Shown: positions 53,696 through 64,000 of the stretch, piece by piece
Layout of the letters: each line of letters starts with the position of its first letter
How positions within the stretch are numbered: the stretch's first letter is position 1
Assembly (NCBI GenBank): GCA_030272155.1
Contig: CP126194.1
Location: forward strand, 2,533,501-2,597,500
Length of the DNA stretch: 64,000 nt
Reading direction: 5' to 3'
Source of the DNA: Tetradesmus obliquus
Lineage: Eukaryota > Chlorophyta > Chlorophyceae > Sphaeropleales > Scenedesmaceae
Translations under genes and position numbers: made by a program
The notes under the pieces: model-generated
Told to the model about the DNA's origin: nothing
What the model saw: only the letters and a program-made list of their open reading frames with translations
Database searches by the model: none

Positions 53696-54468
53696 ATAGG
53701 CAGCCTGGCACAGCCTGCCAGCCCTACTGCTCCTGCAAGCATGTGCAACTACAGCAGCAGTGGGCTGCAGCACGGCAACCACATGCAAGCGGGCATGCAG
53801 GAGCAGCGTGTTCAGGCCCCTGCCCACCTGTCATTTCTAGGTCTATCCACACTAGTGGGTCCTGCAGCTTTGGTCTGCTGGGCTTGGGTTTTAGCACTGC
53901 TGTGGTGTCTGCTGCAGGAGCAGCTGCTGCTGTGTCTTGGCTGCTGCTACTGCCTGCAGCCGTGCTGGCTGCAGATGCCTGGCTGCTGCTGGTTGCCACT
54001 GCCCGTTTGCTGCTGGGTAGATTGCTCCTGCAAGCAGCATTCACAGAGGGCATTCTCAGCCGGCAAACACGCCTGGTCATGCTGGCTGCCAACCCATCTT
54101 GTGCTGTTGTGTGCAAGCTGCAAGCAACTGCTCACTGCAAGCTTCTGATGACGTGGAAAGCGCTGCAAACCATCACGCTTGTGAAGGCCGCTTTCACTAG
54201 AGTGGACGCACAGTCGCTGTCTAGCACAGCGTCGTATGGCGTTCTGCTGTTTTGATGACAGAAGTGCACACCTCGAGCTGCTCTTTGCTGCTGCAACTGC
54301 AGCTGTAGGGCTGCCGCTGCCGTCCCCTGGCAGCCCCAGCAGTGCTGAAAAGTAGTTGCGGCCAGCCATGTGTGGCCGCCAGGCTGCAGCTACTACAGCT
54401 CCTAGCGCTGCCCTGCTGCTTCTGCTGTGAATCTGGCGGGCCTGTACCCGGCCTGCAGCGCCTATCAT
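52426..54468 (-). CDS. Oligoribonuclease (REXO2/Orn, DEDDh exonuclease), organelle-targeted
   Basis: Degrades 2-5 nt RNA remnants to mononucleotides, typically in mitochondria. Exons 54468-54272, 54027-53828, 53547-53471, 53166-52868, 52555-52426; phases agree, 300 residues. The first 110 residues are a basic, Ser/Ala-rich leader (MIGAAGRVQARQIHSRSSRA) suited to mitochondrial or plastid import. Catalytic motifs: WIDLEMTGL (Exo I Asp/Glu), GNSVHVDRLFL (Exo II Asp), and AHTAMSDIKES (Exo III His and Asp, His-x4-Asp; the usual HR is HT). The core is collinear with bacterial Orn and human REXO2. The last exon ends KELQYYKSVLFKAGK. It is divergent from the Rab escort gene. Confidence 0.94.
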
Positions 54469-54905
54469 GTGCTAAAGGCTCGCAGCATATATCTATCACC
54501 AACGTCTGCGTGTCTGGCAGTTCAGGAGGATTTGAGCAGACAGCAGCAGCAGCAGTAGCAGTAGCACTAGTTGGCAACCACTGTGGGCGGCAAAAGGATG
54601 GCGAGCAGGCCTTGCAGGAAAAACGATGTTTTTTACTACGCACATTATCCAGCCGTCCACTTGCTCGAAAGCAGTGAACAAGCAGCAGCGTCACCCAGGT
54701 GTTTGATTTTTGGGGCTTTGCTCGAGGTCTCCTGGCAACAGACGTGAACATGGTGATGCACTTGCCACAAGTTTGGGTAAAAGAAAGTAATGTTCGTGCA
54801 TCTTGATCGGTGACGTACGTAGCGAGTCCGTTGTACTGCACATATGCAGTTGCTGAGCCTTGACAAGCCTGCTGCCCTGGTGGTCCATCACTGCTGCCAG
54901 TGAAT
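54469..54905. promoter_or_regulatory. Divergent promoter interval between oligoribonuclease and Rab escort protein
   Basis: 437 bp between the two ATGs with no other gene. No TATA box is obvious. Confidence 0.5.
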
Positions 54906-55859
54906 ATGGACCAGATAGAGCCAGATCACTTTGATGTGGTGGTAGTGAGTTCAGGTCTGCCTGAGGTGCTGATTGGGAGGTGAGTGGAGCCAGCACATCA
55001 GCGCTGCACCCCAGCCTGCACTGTGTCAACTCCTGCAAGTGAAAGCCATGTACACTGCAGTCACTGTTTGGCCGTACGGCTTATGGCGGTGGATTCTCAC
55101 TGTAATTTGCACTATGGCTTGTCACATGCATGCATGTATGCAGCGCACTGGCCAGGGCAGGCAAGTCTGTGTTGCTGCTGGACTCCACTGAGAGCTATGG
55201 GGGCTCCTGGGCCACTCTGAGTGGGCCAGACTACGTGCACAGCCTCATCAACAGGCAGCTGCAGCACCAGCTGTCTGACAAGCAGCAGCAGCAGCAGCAG
55301 CAGCAGGCGCAGCAGGAACAGCAGCAGCAGCATGGTGCACCCAGCCCAGATGGAGCAGGCAGCAGCAGCTCAGTGGGCAGCATTGCGCTGCAAGCTGTGC
55401 AGCCGCTGGCGGGAGTGTCAGGGGTGTCGCTGTACACGCATGCTGATGTGAAGCAGGCACTGGAGAACAAGCAGCTGCTGATGGACCTGGCGCCAAGGGT
55501 GAGGGGAGAGCAGCTGCATGGCTTCATGACGGGCAGGCATGGCGTGCAGTGTGCTGTATGCATGCAATCGAGATGCATGCAATGCCCTTTTGTAGTGTGA
55601 GGCATGCACGTGCCAGGGTGTTGAGTGTCTTCTTGTGAAGCGTGCTGATCTTGGCAGGTTGCTGGCATAATGGATGTCAGATTTGCTGGGCAGCCTTGGA
55701 GATCTGGGCAGCCAGGCACGCGACAGCAATGCATGAGAAATGGCAAGTGCATAAGCATGCACGTGCTGCCAACCGCATGCATCTATGTAGCACTGCTGCA
55801 CAGCATCAGTTTCAACCCACATCCTGATGCCAACAGCAAACTGCTCTGTGTGTGTATCT

Positions 55860-55891
<32 letters not shown>

Positions 55892-57442
55892 AGGTGCTGT
55901 ACCAGGATGAGCCCCTGGTTGACTTACTGGTGGCCTGCCAGGCTCACCACTACCTGGAGTTCAAGCTGGTGGAGGGCAGGTGTGGCGGCATGCTTGGAAT
56001 GTTGTTACAGAAATGATGCTCAAACAGCTGCGCAGTAGAACACACGTCAGGGCTGAGGGCTGCAACACCACAGGCAGCTGACTGAGCCAGGCCCACAGCT
56101 GCCTTGGTTGGTTGTGTACAAGCAGGTTGCATAATGAGGGCAGCAATGCGTTGTGGCGCAGTGCATTGATAGCTGGTCAGCGCCGCCTGCATTGTTGCAA
56201 GCATGCTGTGCGCGCGCGGCTTGCAGCAGCTGCCAGTCAAGTGCCTCCCGCAACCAACATCACCAAAGCCGTAACAGCAGCAAAGCAGCATACACGACAG
56301 CATACCTTGCACTTTTTTGATTGCCTGCCTCGCCACACCTTCAATGCTACACGCCCGCAGCTACATCTACCTGTCAGGCAAGCTGCGGCCCGTGCCTGCC
56401 TCGCGCGCGGAGCTGTTTGCGGACAGGGCGCTGCCGCTGGCGTCCAAGCGCTGCCTGGGCCGCTTCCTGGCGGGCTGCCTGGAGGCGCAGCAGGGGGCCG
56501 GGCGGCTGCAGGTGGGCTGGGGTGATGCTGCTGCATGCAGTACAGTATGTTATAGTCACGGTGTGTCAGGAGAGACACATGCAAGGGTTTCTGGATTTGC
56601 AATGATGTTTAGCATTGATCTTAGCTGTGCTCTGCGCTGCTGCATGGTGCACAACCAGCTCATGTGCTGTGCTGACCTGTGCTGCGCAGGATGCATTCGA
56701 CGCACGGCCCCTGGTGGAGCTGCTGGCAGCAGAAGGCCTGGATGAGCAGCTGCAGCAGGTGGTGCTGTACGGCATAGCCATGGCAGACACACCACAGCAG
56801 CAGCAGCAGCAGCAGCAGGCAAGCTTGAGCAGCCCTGATCAACCTGCTGGCAGCTGTTGCACAAGCCCTCCAGCAGATGACCACACACCAACAGCAGCAG
56901 CAGCAAGGGGTCAGGCTGCAGCACCACCAGCCAGCAGCAGCAGCAGCAGTGGGACGTCACTGATGACTGCCGCACAAGGCCTGGCTGCGCTGCAGCTGTA
57001 CAGCAGCTCCCTGGGGAGGTATGGCGGGGCAGGCGCCTTCATGGCACCTTGTTATGGCAGCGGCTCGCTGCCTGAGGCGTTTGTGCGGCTGGCTGCAGTG
57101 AAGGGAGCAGTGACGGCGCTGCGGCACAGTGCTGTGAGGCTGGCGCTGCTGGATGAGCAGCAGCAGCAGCAGACAGTGGCAAGGGAGGGGAGCAGTAGCA
57201 AGCAGGTAACTGATGCAGGTGATGCAGCTGCAACAGGTGAAGAGGCAGGTGAAGCAAACACAGCTATGGCAGTTGCTGATGGAAAAGAAGCAGCAGCTGC
57301 GGCCAAGGTGGCTGTCCTGCTGGCGTCTGGTCAGCGCATCACCGCCAATGCAGTTGTCGCTTGCAGCGCGGTTGCGCCAGGCCGCAGCTCTGCAGCACAT
57401 GCTGAAGCAGCTGCCGCAGCAGGCGCTGGTGAAGCCACTGAT

Positions 57443-57483
<41 letters not shown>

Positions 57484-58447
57484 AGTTGCGTGTGCAGTGG
57501 CGTTGCTGGACGGCAGTGTGGTGGATGGCGAGAGCTCCCTGCTGATGGTGTTCCCTCCAGGCAGCTTAGGCAGGCATCAGGCTGCTGTTGTGAGGGGGCT
57601 GCAGCTGGGGCCGGCCTTTGGGGTGGCACCCCCTGGCAAGTATCTGCTGTACCTGTCAGCACAGCTGCCTTGCAGTGAAGGTGCTGATAGCAGCAGCAGT
57701 GATAGCAGCAGCAGCAGCAGCAGCAGCAGCTTAGCTGAGCAGGTGCTGGCGCCGGCTCTGCAGGCCATTGCAGCGGGCAAGGGCTTGCAGGCGTTTCAGT
57801 TCACAGAGGAAGAGGAGCAGCAGGAGGCTGGGCAGCAGCAGCAGCAGCAAGCAGCAGACAGCACAAGTACTGCACCTGCAGGTGGTGCAGCTGAAGGTAC
57901 TGCTGCTGCTGTTGATGTGAAGGGTAGTTGCAGCAGTGAACAGCCACAAGAAGAGCAGCAGCAGCAGCAGCAGCAGGCAGCACCCTCCTTGCTGCCGCAG
58001 GTGCTAGCCGTCTGCTACTTCACCAGCCAGCAGCCAGTGCAGCAGTTCCATAGCCAGCCAGCACCCACAAATGCACAGCAACAAGACAGCAGCAGCAGCA
58101 GCGCCAACTTCTCTGCTGGCGGTGCCGTGTTGTGGTGCCCTGCTGCTGCTCAAGGCTTCATGGGATACACACAAACCGTGCAGGCAGCTGAGGCAGCATA
58201 CCGGCAGCAGTTCCCAGGCTTGCCGTGGCTCACAGATGCCGTGCCAGCAGCGACACCAGCTGCAGCAGCAAGCAGCGATGAGGCTGCAGCAGGTGCAGCT
58301 GAAGGTCAGGCAGCTGCAGGCAGCAGCGGTAGCGCTGTACCTGGTGGTGCTGGGGGTGGTGTGTTGGATGATGGGGAGCTGGATGCGATTGATGAGCTGA
58401 CTGCTGCACTGCTGGAGCTGTCAGCGCCACCACCGCTGCAGCAATGA
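54906..58447 (+). CDS. REP: Rab escort protein (REP/CHM family), 807 aa
   Basis: REP presents newly made Rab GTPases to geranylgeranyl transferase II and delivers them to membranes. Exons 54906-54979, 55144-55498, 55894-55979, 56361-56511, 56690-58447; phases agree. The N-terminal Rossmann-like motif reads FDVVVVSSGLPEVLIGSALA, with SSG where related proteins have GTG, followed by VLLLDSTESYGG and SWATLS. DLAPRVLYQDEPLVDLL, YLEFKLVEG and SYIYLSGKLRPVP match the REP/GDI core, and YGGAGAFMAPCYGSGSLPEA matches the conserved YG.SPFLYPLYGLGELPQ region. The protein is longer than plant REP (about 560 aa) because of Gln- and Ser-rich inserts in the large last exon. A TGTAA lies at 58686-58690. Confidence 0.9.
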
Positions 58448-59079
58448 CAGCAAGCAGGCTACTTTCTGTACCCGCCTGTTGTACGCTCTCCTATGTTTGT
58501 TACTATCAGCGGCTGGTAGTGGGTGGGTGGGTGATAGTGTTTGTGTGTGGGTGGATGCAGCAGCTGAAACGCTGTGGAGCTCTGGCTTCCACCAAGACAG
58601 TGTACTCGCAACAAAAAGACGGTGTAGTTGCTGTATGAATAATATATCAGAGCATGCAGCACTCCGTGAGTTGGCTTTGTAGCTTTGTAACACTTGAGCA
58701 TGTACGACTGCAGGGACAGGGCATCTCACGTTCACAGCCCAAACGTTGGACAGCGTGGTGCACACATGTACAGGTGCTGCACGCCAGAGGCGCCCACACG
58801 ATACTTGAATGCCACAAGGTCATGCGCTTCACGCTATTTTTGCACATTGGGACTGAGTTGCACAAAAGGTTATCCTCACTCATGTAGACTTCGCATAACC
58901 CTCATACTGCAGCCTGCAGCTACAGCAGCAGCAAGACACTGCCAATGGCTCCGTACACTCCTTGTTGACTCAACTTGTCGGACAAGAGGTCATCGATGAC
59001 CAGCCCTCGCGCATTGCAAGTATTTATCACAATCATAGAAACAACTGTCAACGCATTCTTCTCTGGCACCCAGCATCCT
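58448..59079. other. Convergent 3' ends of REP and the MYND gene
   Basis: Contains both 3' UTRs. No coding signal was seen beyond chance frames. Confidence 0.5.
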
Positions 59080-61686
59080 TCACTGCTGCTGCACAGCTGC
59101 CTGACCCTGGCTGCTGCGCTGCTTGAACAGGGCGCACACCTGCTTGTGCCCCGCCTTCCAGTAGGCCTTGTTGCAGACAGGCCCACACAGCCGCACACTC
59201 CTGCAGGCGCTGCACACAGTGCCCGGGCCAGCCACCAGCTGCCGCTCAGATGCATCAGCCAGGGAGGTGCAGCCAGGGTTGGCGCAGCACCAGTGCTGCC
59301 CAGCTGCGAGCTGCACACACACGCCGCTGCCCAGCGTCACCAGCTGGCGGCCAACATTGGCGGTGAGTTGTGCCCGAAGCTGGGACTCAGCTGCAGCCGC
59401 TTGCGCTTCGCTAAAGCTGCCGCTGCTGCTGCTGCTGCTGCTGCTGCCCGGCCGTACCACATAGCGTCCCAATGTCGTCTGCAGCTCCTGCTGCAGCTGC
59501 AGCAGATCATTGAGGGACCGTTGTAATGCAGCTGGGTGGCTGCTGCTGCTGCTGCTGCCAGCAGTTGCTGAGCCAGCAGCTGCCTCCTGCAGCGCTGGCT
59601 TCAGAGCAGTAACACACCCCCACAGTGTTGTTGCGACAACACCTGACAAGTTCTGATATTCTTGCTCCAGGCGCCACGGCTCGGTAGAGCTGCTGCTGCT
59701 GCTGTCTGTTGGTGCTGCAATGATGCCTGGCTGCTCATGCACTTGCAGCAGCGCACGGCCAGCTGCATGCAGCAGAGAAATACCCATGTCTGCACCACCT
59801 GTGGCAGCTCTGCTGGCTGCAGCACCTGCACTTGTGCCTGCAGTGTTGCTGCTGCTGCCGCCGCCGCTACTACTGGCTGCTGCTGCTGATGGTGAGCAGT
59901 CCAAGCTGCGGCTGCCAAGCTCTGCACGGGATGCTTGAGGCACGCCGTGTGCTGCTGCTGCTGCTGCTTGAGGCCCTCTGATCAAAGCAACTAGCTTGGC
60001 ACCTGGCAGCGTGTCACAGAGCATCACGATCGCCAGCAGTGCCTGCGCAGGCGCTATCCAACTGCCCAGTCCTGCTGTTGCCAGCTTCAGGCCCGTTAAC
60101 AGCAACCCCCACTGCTCCGGCAGCAGCTGCCGCTGCGCCAGCGCACGCGGCTGCTGCTTCAGCAGTGCTGCTGCCACGCACGTCGCCAACGCAGACAGCT
60201 GCACGCCAATGGGCCCGTCTGCAGCCTCACCAGGCAAGAGGCCGGACATCTCTGTCGCCCACTTCCTGGCTGTTGCCTCCAATACAGCTGCATACGTGTT
60301 TGCGTCGGTGCCACAACTGGCCGCGAGAGCCCACAGGTCACCTGCAGAGCCAGGCGTGAGATTATCCACAGTCAACATCGTGTGCGATGATAGTCCACAG
60401 TCAACATCGTGTGTGATGATAGTCCACAGTCAACAGCGTGTGCGATGATATCCAGCGTATGTGTATTCTACAGGCTGGCGGTAGGTGAGGAAGCCAAGCT
60501 ACAATGCAAGCAGGCTACCAGGCATGCTGCAGCTATGGCCGATGACGCGGAAGGCATATGCAGCATGTTGGGGGGGCATGCAACTCTAACACACACAACT
60601 GCATCGCTGGAATGCTGACATGCAAGTGCAACCCTATGTCGGCAACTCCCTGCGCTCACATGAGTGAAAGGCTAACTCACCTTTTGACATCTGTGTGAGG
60701 GCCTCTGCTGCCACCCGCCGGTCCTCGCTGTCTTTGCTGTCCAGGGCGCTTGCCAGCGCAGCAATGGCAGCAGGCCATTCCAGCAGCTGCCTGCATGTGG
60801 CGCTGTCATAGCGCACTAAAAAGAACAGCAGCGGCACGGCGCGCGACCGTGCCTGCCTTGCATGCCGAGCACTGCTCAGCAAGCGCACTACATTCTCTGC
60901 AAAGCCAGGCTGCCGTGCTGCCTGCTGCACCACCTGCTCTGCTGCTGGGCGTGTGCCAAGGTCTGCTGCGAGCGCGCCTACAGTATCACTCAGCACGACA
61001 AGCGCTGCGCTCTGCGCTTGTGGGCTGTGTTGCGGCTGCAGCAGATCTGCCAGTGCTGCCACAATGCCAGGCTGCTGCAGCACCAGCTGTGCAGCACCAC
61101 CTGTGGCCCTCACTCCAATCTGTTTGAGTGCTATCTCAGCCTGCGCTGCCAGGCTGTGCTGCTTACCAACCAGATCACTTACTGCTTCTGTCACTGTGAG
61201 CAGGGCTACCAAACCCGACACTACCGCTGGCACTGCTGCTACACGCAGCGCTGCAACCTCACTGCTGCATAGGCGGGCCAGGCAGTTTGCTGCCTGAAAT
61301 GCAGCAAATGCATCAGCCGCGGCTGTGGTGCTGCTGCGTGCTAGTAGCCGTGCAAGCGCAGGCACCATACCAGGCTGTGCTGTTATGTGCTCAACCGCAA
61401 GTTGGCCTGCGCCTGCCAGCATTGCAAGCAGCAGAGCCGCTAGGCCGGGAGCACGGCTGTTGCTCCTAGCAGTGGCTGCTGTGAACTCGTCAAACACCTG
61501 CTTCAGCGTGACAAGGATGCCTGACTGCTGCAGGATGTGCAGCTTAGCTGCAGCATCTGCACCATCTACCGAAAGCAGCAGATCCTCCAGGGCTTGAGCT
61601 TGACTGGCAGGGTTCCCACGGTTGATGCTGCGCTGCAGGCGCTGCAGATGCTGTGCAACCACCCTTGCCAGCTGCTGCCTCTGCAT
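59080..61686 (-). CDS. Armadillo-type protein with C-terminal MYND zinc finger, about 755 aa
   Basis: Two exons, 61686-60681 and 60341-59080, joined in phase (G|GT). The first is an alpha-helical repeat region (QSGILVTLKQVF, QPGMVPALARLL, QPGIVAALADLL, QPGFAENVVRLL) typical of armadillo/HEAT solenoids, with conserved QxG spacing. The C-terminus is a MYND finger: CANPGC, CSAC, LCGPVC, and HKQVC supply the zinc ligands in the C-x4-C...C-x2-C...C-x3-C...H-x3-C order. It is probably a protein-protein interaction factor; no partner can be inferred. Chlorophyte genomes carry many such proteins as I recall. The longer reading frame to 61749 begins with GTG, so 61686 is the first ATG; an upstream exon cannot be excluded. 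Confidence 0.8.
60365..60451. repeat. 29 bp tandem repeat, three copies
   Basis: Units beginning TCCACAGTCAACATCGTG start at 60365, 60394 and 60423, with one or two substitutions each. They lie immediately upstream of the MYND exon 2 acceptor, inside its only intron. Confidence 0.92.
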
Positions 61687-62821
61687 TGCTGCTGCTGTCC
61701 CCTCTGCTGCGGCAGCAGCTGCTTTTCCTGCCACCACAGCTGCTACCACAGCCTCTACTTAGCAACGAAGTCGTGCCTGCAGTGCACGACCTGTGAGGTT
61801 GCTGTTCATGCCCATGTACTGTTCGAGAAGCAACACCAACAAATGAACATGCGCACACCTGCCAGCATCAAACAAGCTCGCAGTCCAGCAGCTGCGGTGC
61901 GTCCAGCACCCAGAACATATGATCACCAGCTGCTTAGCTACCGGGTTGCGGCAAACGTCGGTAACAGTCGGCGAAGCGAACAAACATGAACGGCGTTTCC
62001 CGGAATGACAGTGCCAGGAGCAGTCCTAGTTTCATCAAAACACAGAGAAGCAGACGAAGAGTATCTATGTGAGGCTTGGCCATTATGTGTGCAGCACCAG
62101 TCTTGGTCGTCGGCACGTCCAGGGTTGACCTAAATACCTATGCAACTCGAAACCTTATTCAGATCAGCTTGATGCACCTCACCAATTGATCTACATCCCT
62201 TTCCGGACCCCCACAACATTGCACGCATGCGTATGCTTCATCTGTGTCAAGGGCTGGTGGCTGCCGCTCCCAACTGTAGTATGTGGATCTGAACAATGAA
62301 TCCCCCAGCAGTGCATGCGTGTACTCTGACCTCATATAAGGAAAGTTGCCGAATTGCATTCATTACAAGCATCAGCATCATGCAACATAATGCGCACTCA
62401 CATGGCAAGAAGTGGTCCCCCGAAAGGCCACCGTGGCTGCTGAACCTCAGATTAGCATGTGCAGCTCCTGCTTCTGCTCCTACGTCGTCTAGTATTACCT
62501 GCAACCATAACAACACCTGGTCAGCGCCGTCCCGAAGAGCCACGAGCCACCTCATGATCAGCTGCTGGGCTGTGTGTTGCTTAACCGTGCACAGTGCGGT
62601 GTGCGTGTACTAGTATAGCACCGCCCAAAGCCCGTGATTTGTCATCCTCCTGTCTGTGGTGTTACACATGCATGAAGAACACAGTCACAACGTCAGCACA
62701 GCCAGACAGCTCAGCACCCCGGCATAAGCCAGTCCACACCTTGATCTACCTACGCCATGGTGCAGTGACTGCCAGCCGCTGCCGAGCACACTCGACCTCA
62801 AACCTCTGCTAGCTAGACTCA
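61687..62821. other. Promoter of the MYND gene and 3' end of the SIL1-like gene
   Basis: No supported gene. A minus-strand TGTAA at 62662-62666 suits the SIL1-like transcript. The second copy of the dispersed 29 bp element lies at 62334-62362. Confidence 0.45.
62334..62362. repeat. Dispersed 29 bp element, copy 2
   Basis: See copy 1 at 35121-35149: the two share ATATAA(A/G)GAAAGTTGCCG and the following bases. Confidence 0.6.
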
Positions 62822-62936
62822 TCACAGCTCAGCGTGCTGTATCGACAAATGGTGCAGCACGTCCGCGCACAGGTGCGCCACGTACGTCGCGTACATGCGC
62901 CTGTCCTTATCACTCGCCTCCTGCTCCTCACCCTCT

Positions 62937-62969
<33 letters not shown>

Positions 62970-63787
62970 CCCCCTGCCTGGCCTTCCCCGCCCTCACCAT
63001 CCCCATACCCTCCTAATCCATCCACCAGCAAGTCCAGCTCAGTCAGAGCCTCTCGCAGCACTGCCTCCGCCCCTTCGTCTTCCAGCGCTGCCCTGCCCGC
63101 AGCGCCGCGCCGCAGCAGCAGCAGCCGCATCGCCGCCAGCGCCTTCTCCTTGCCATCAAGCTCCTCAGCCTGGCCCAGCATGTCCAGCGCCGCAGCCGCA
63201 AACTGAGACATCACCTGCACGAAACCACGCAGCACAACAAACAGGGAGATTAGTTGCAGCGATCCAGCACGCGATCCTTGCAGGAAGTACAGCTGCATGC
63301 AGGCGGCGCCTTCTGAATCAAGCTCCTCAGCTTGCGCCAGCATGTCCAGCAAAACAGCCGCCGACTGCGACATCACTTGCAGCAAGAAACCGCACATGTC
63401 AAATGTCATGCTAGCTTGTAGCGCGAGCCACCAGAGCCGCATGGCATCAGACGCAGCAACTATGCAGCACTGCCGCGATAAGATGCATCATGTTTTGCCG
63501 TAACTTGTGCACACTACACACGCCACCCCGCCTACCTTTTCATCCCACGTCTCCAAGCTCTCATCGTCCCCATTTGCGGTCATCTCAATCAGATCAGCGA
63601 TCAAGTTGATCGCCTTGGCCTTCACGCGCAGCGGCGCCCCTGCAGCCTGGCCAAGCAGTGCCTGCAGCTGCCCCAGCCCTGCTTGCGCATAGAACTGGCT
63701 GCGGGCCAGGGCCACTGGGCTGCGCACAATGCTGCCCAGCGCATACATGGCTTTGTTGGCGGCTCCCTCATGCTTGGAGGCAGCGAT
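62822..63787 (-). CDS. SIL1/HspBP1-type HSP70 nucleotide exchange factor, 3' part
   Basis: Armadillo-fold exchange factor that releases ADP from HSP70 or, for SIL1, from BiP in the ER. Two exons are in the window: 63787-63536 (84 codons) and 63214-62822 (130 codons plus stop), joined in phase 0. The first carries NKAMYALGSIVRS and RVKAKAINLIADLIE, the conserved arm-repeat signature of the Fes1/HspBP1/SIL1 family. The second has a long Gln/Glu tract and ends LSIQHAEL. The terminal HAEL resembles an HDEL-type ER-retention signal, which favours SIL1 over cytosolic Fes1/HspBP1. The 5' exons lie beyond the right edge. Confidence 0.75.
63308..63376 (-). repeat. Decayed copy of the SIL1-like last-exon start
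   Basis: 69 bases repeat 63146-63214 at a 162 bp offset (coding VMSQSAAVLLDMLAQAEELD in place of VMSQFAAAALDMLGQAEELD). The acceptor AG has become AA, so this copy should no longer splice. Confidence 0.85.
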
Positions 63788-64000
63788 CTGGGCGGCGGGA
63801 GGATAGGAGAGAGCAGCGCAGCAGGCTGAGAGGTGGAGTTTGTGCTGCATGCATTGCAACAGATGGCAGATGCTGTGTGTTGACAGCATGAAGCTCCACA
63901 ACTGCTGCTTTGCAGACAGGCTGAGCTAGTGCGCCTGTGCTTAGACAGTCAAAGCACAGCACAGCATCAGCAGCTGCCACTACGTCCAGTAGTTTGTGAT

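Noticed and set aside
61687..61749. N-terminal extension of the MYND protein
   Set aside because: The longer frame begins with GTG, not ATG; 61686 is the first ATG.

Overview
The window is nuclear DNA of a eukaryotic green alga, most likely a chlorophyte of the Chlorophyceae. The evidence is: genes split into many short GT-AG exons; homopolymeric Ala, Gln and Ser tracts from CAG/GCA runs; long CTG/TGC runs inside introns; TGTAA motifs (the chlorophyte polyadenylation signal) after several stops; and a plant-like gene set including a U2 snRNA gene. Gene models below were built by joining exons by hand, using splice phase and family motifs. Most long uninterrupted reading frames here are shadows of the CAG/CTG repeats.

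Left part (1-20 kb). A GH32 beta-fructofuranosidase on the minus strand runs off the left edge. It is divergent from the exosome subunit RRP45 (plus, 3705-8387). A 4 kb gene-poor stretch follows, then a secreted subtilisin-like protease (plus, 12562-18705).

Middle (20-46 kb). An unrecognised eight-exon membrane-type protein (minus, 20872-23932) comes first. Next is a very large protein (plus, 25002-31016) that joins N-terminal membrane segments, a NodB polysaccharide-deacetylase fold lacking its metal ligands, a long coiled coil and a Gly-Pro-rich repeat region. Then come a small Ala/Ser/Thr-rich secreted protein (minus, 32618-34027), a two-RRM hnRNP-like RNA-binding protein (minus, 37082-40029) and an ATG18/WIPI autophagy propeller protein (minus, 42005-45425).

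Right part (46-64 kb). An ADCK1-type ABC1 kinase (plus, 45889-50331) shares a 463 bp promoter interval with ATG18. A U2 snRNA gene follows (plus, 51368-51557). Oligoribonuclease (minus, 52426-54468) is divergent from Rab escort protein (plus, 54906-58447). An armadillo plus MYND zinc-finger protein (minus, 59080-61686) and the 3' half of a SIL1/HspBP1-type HSP70 exchange factor (minus, 62822 to the right edge) complete the window.

The genes are unrelated housekeeping and secretory functions with no operon logic. The feature that links them is structural. In at least six genes a short segment spanning an exon edge and its splice site has been duplicated into the adjacent intron, in RRP45 up to five times, leaving decoy splice sites. 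Together with sense-oriented CTG runs at acceptors and CAG runs in exons, this is the most unusual pattern in the window.
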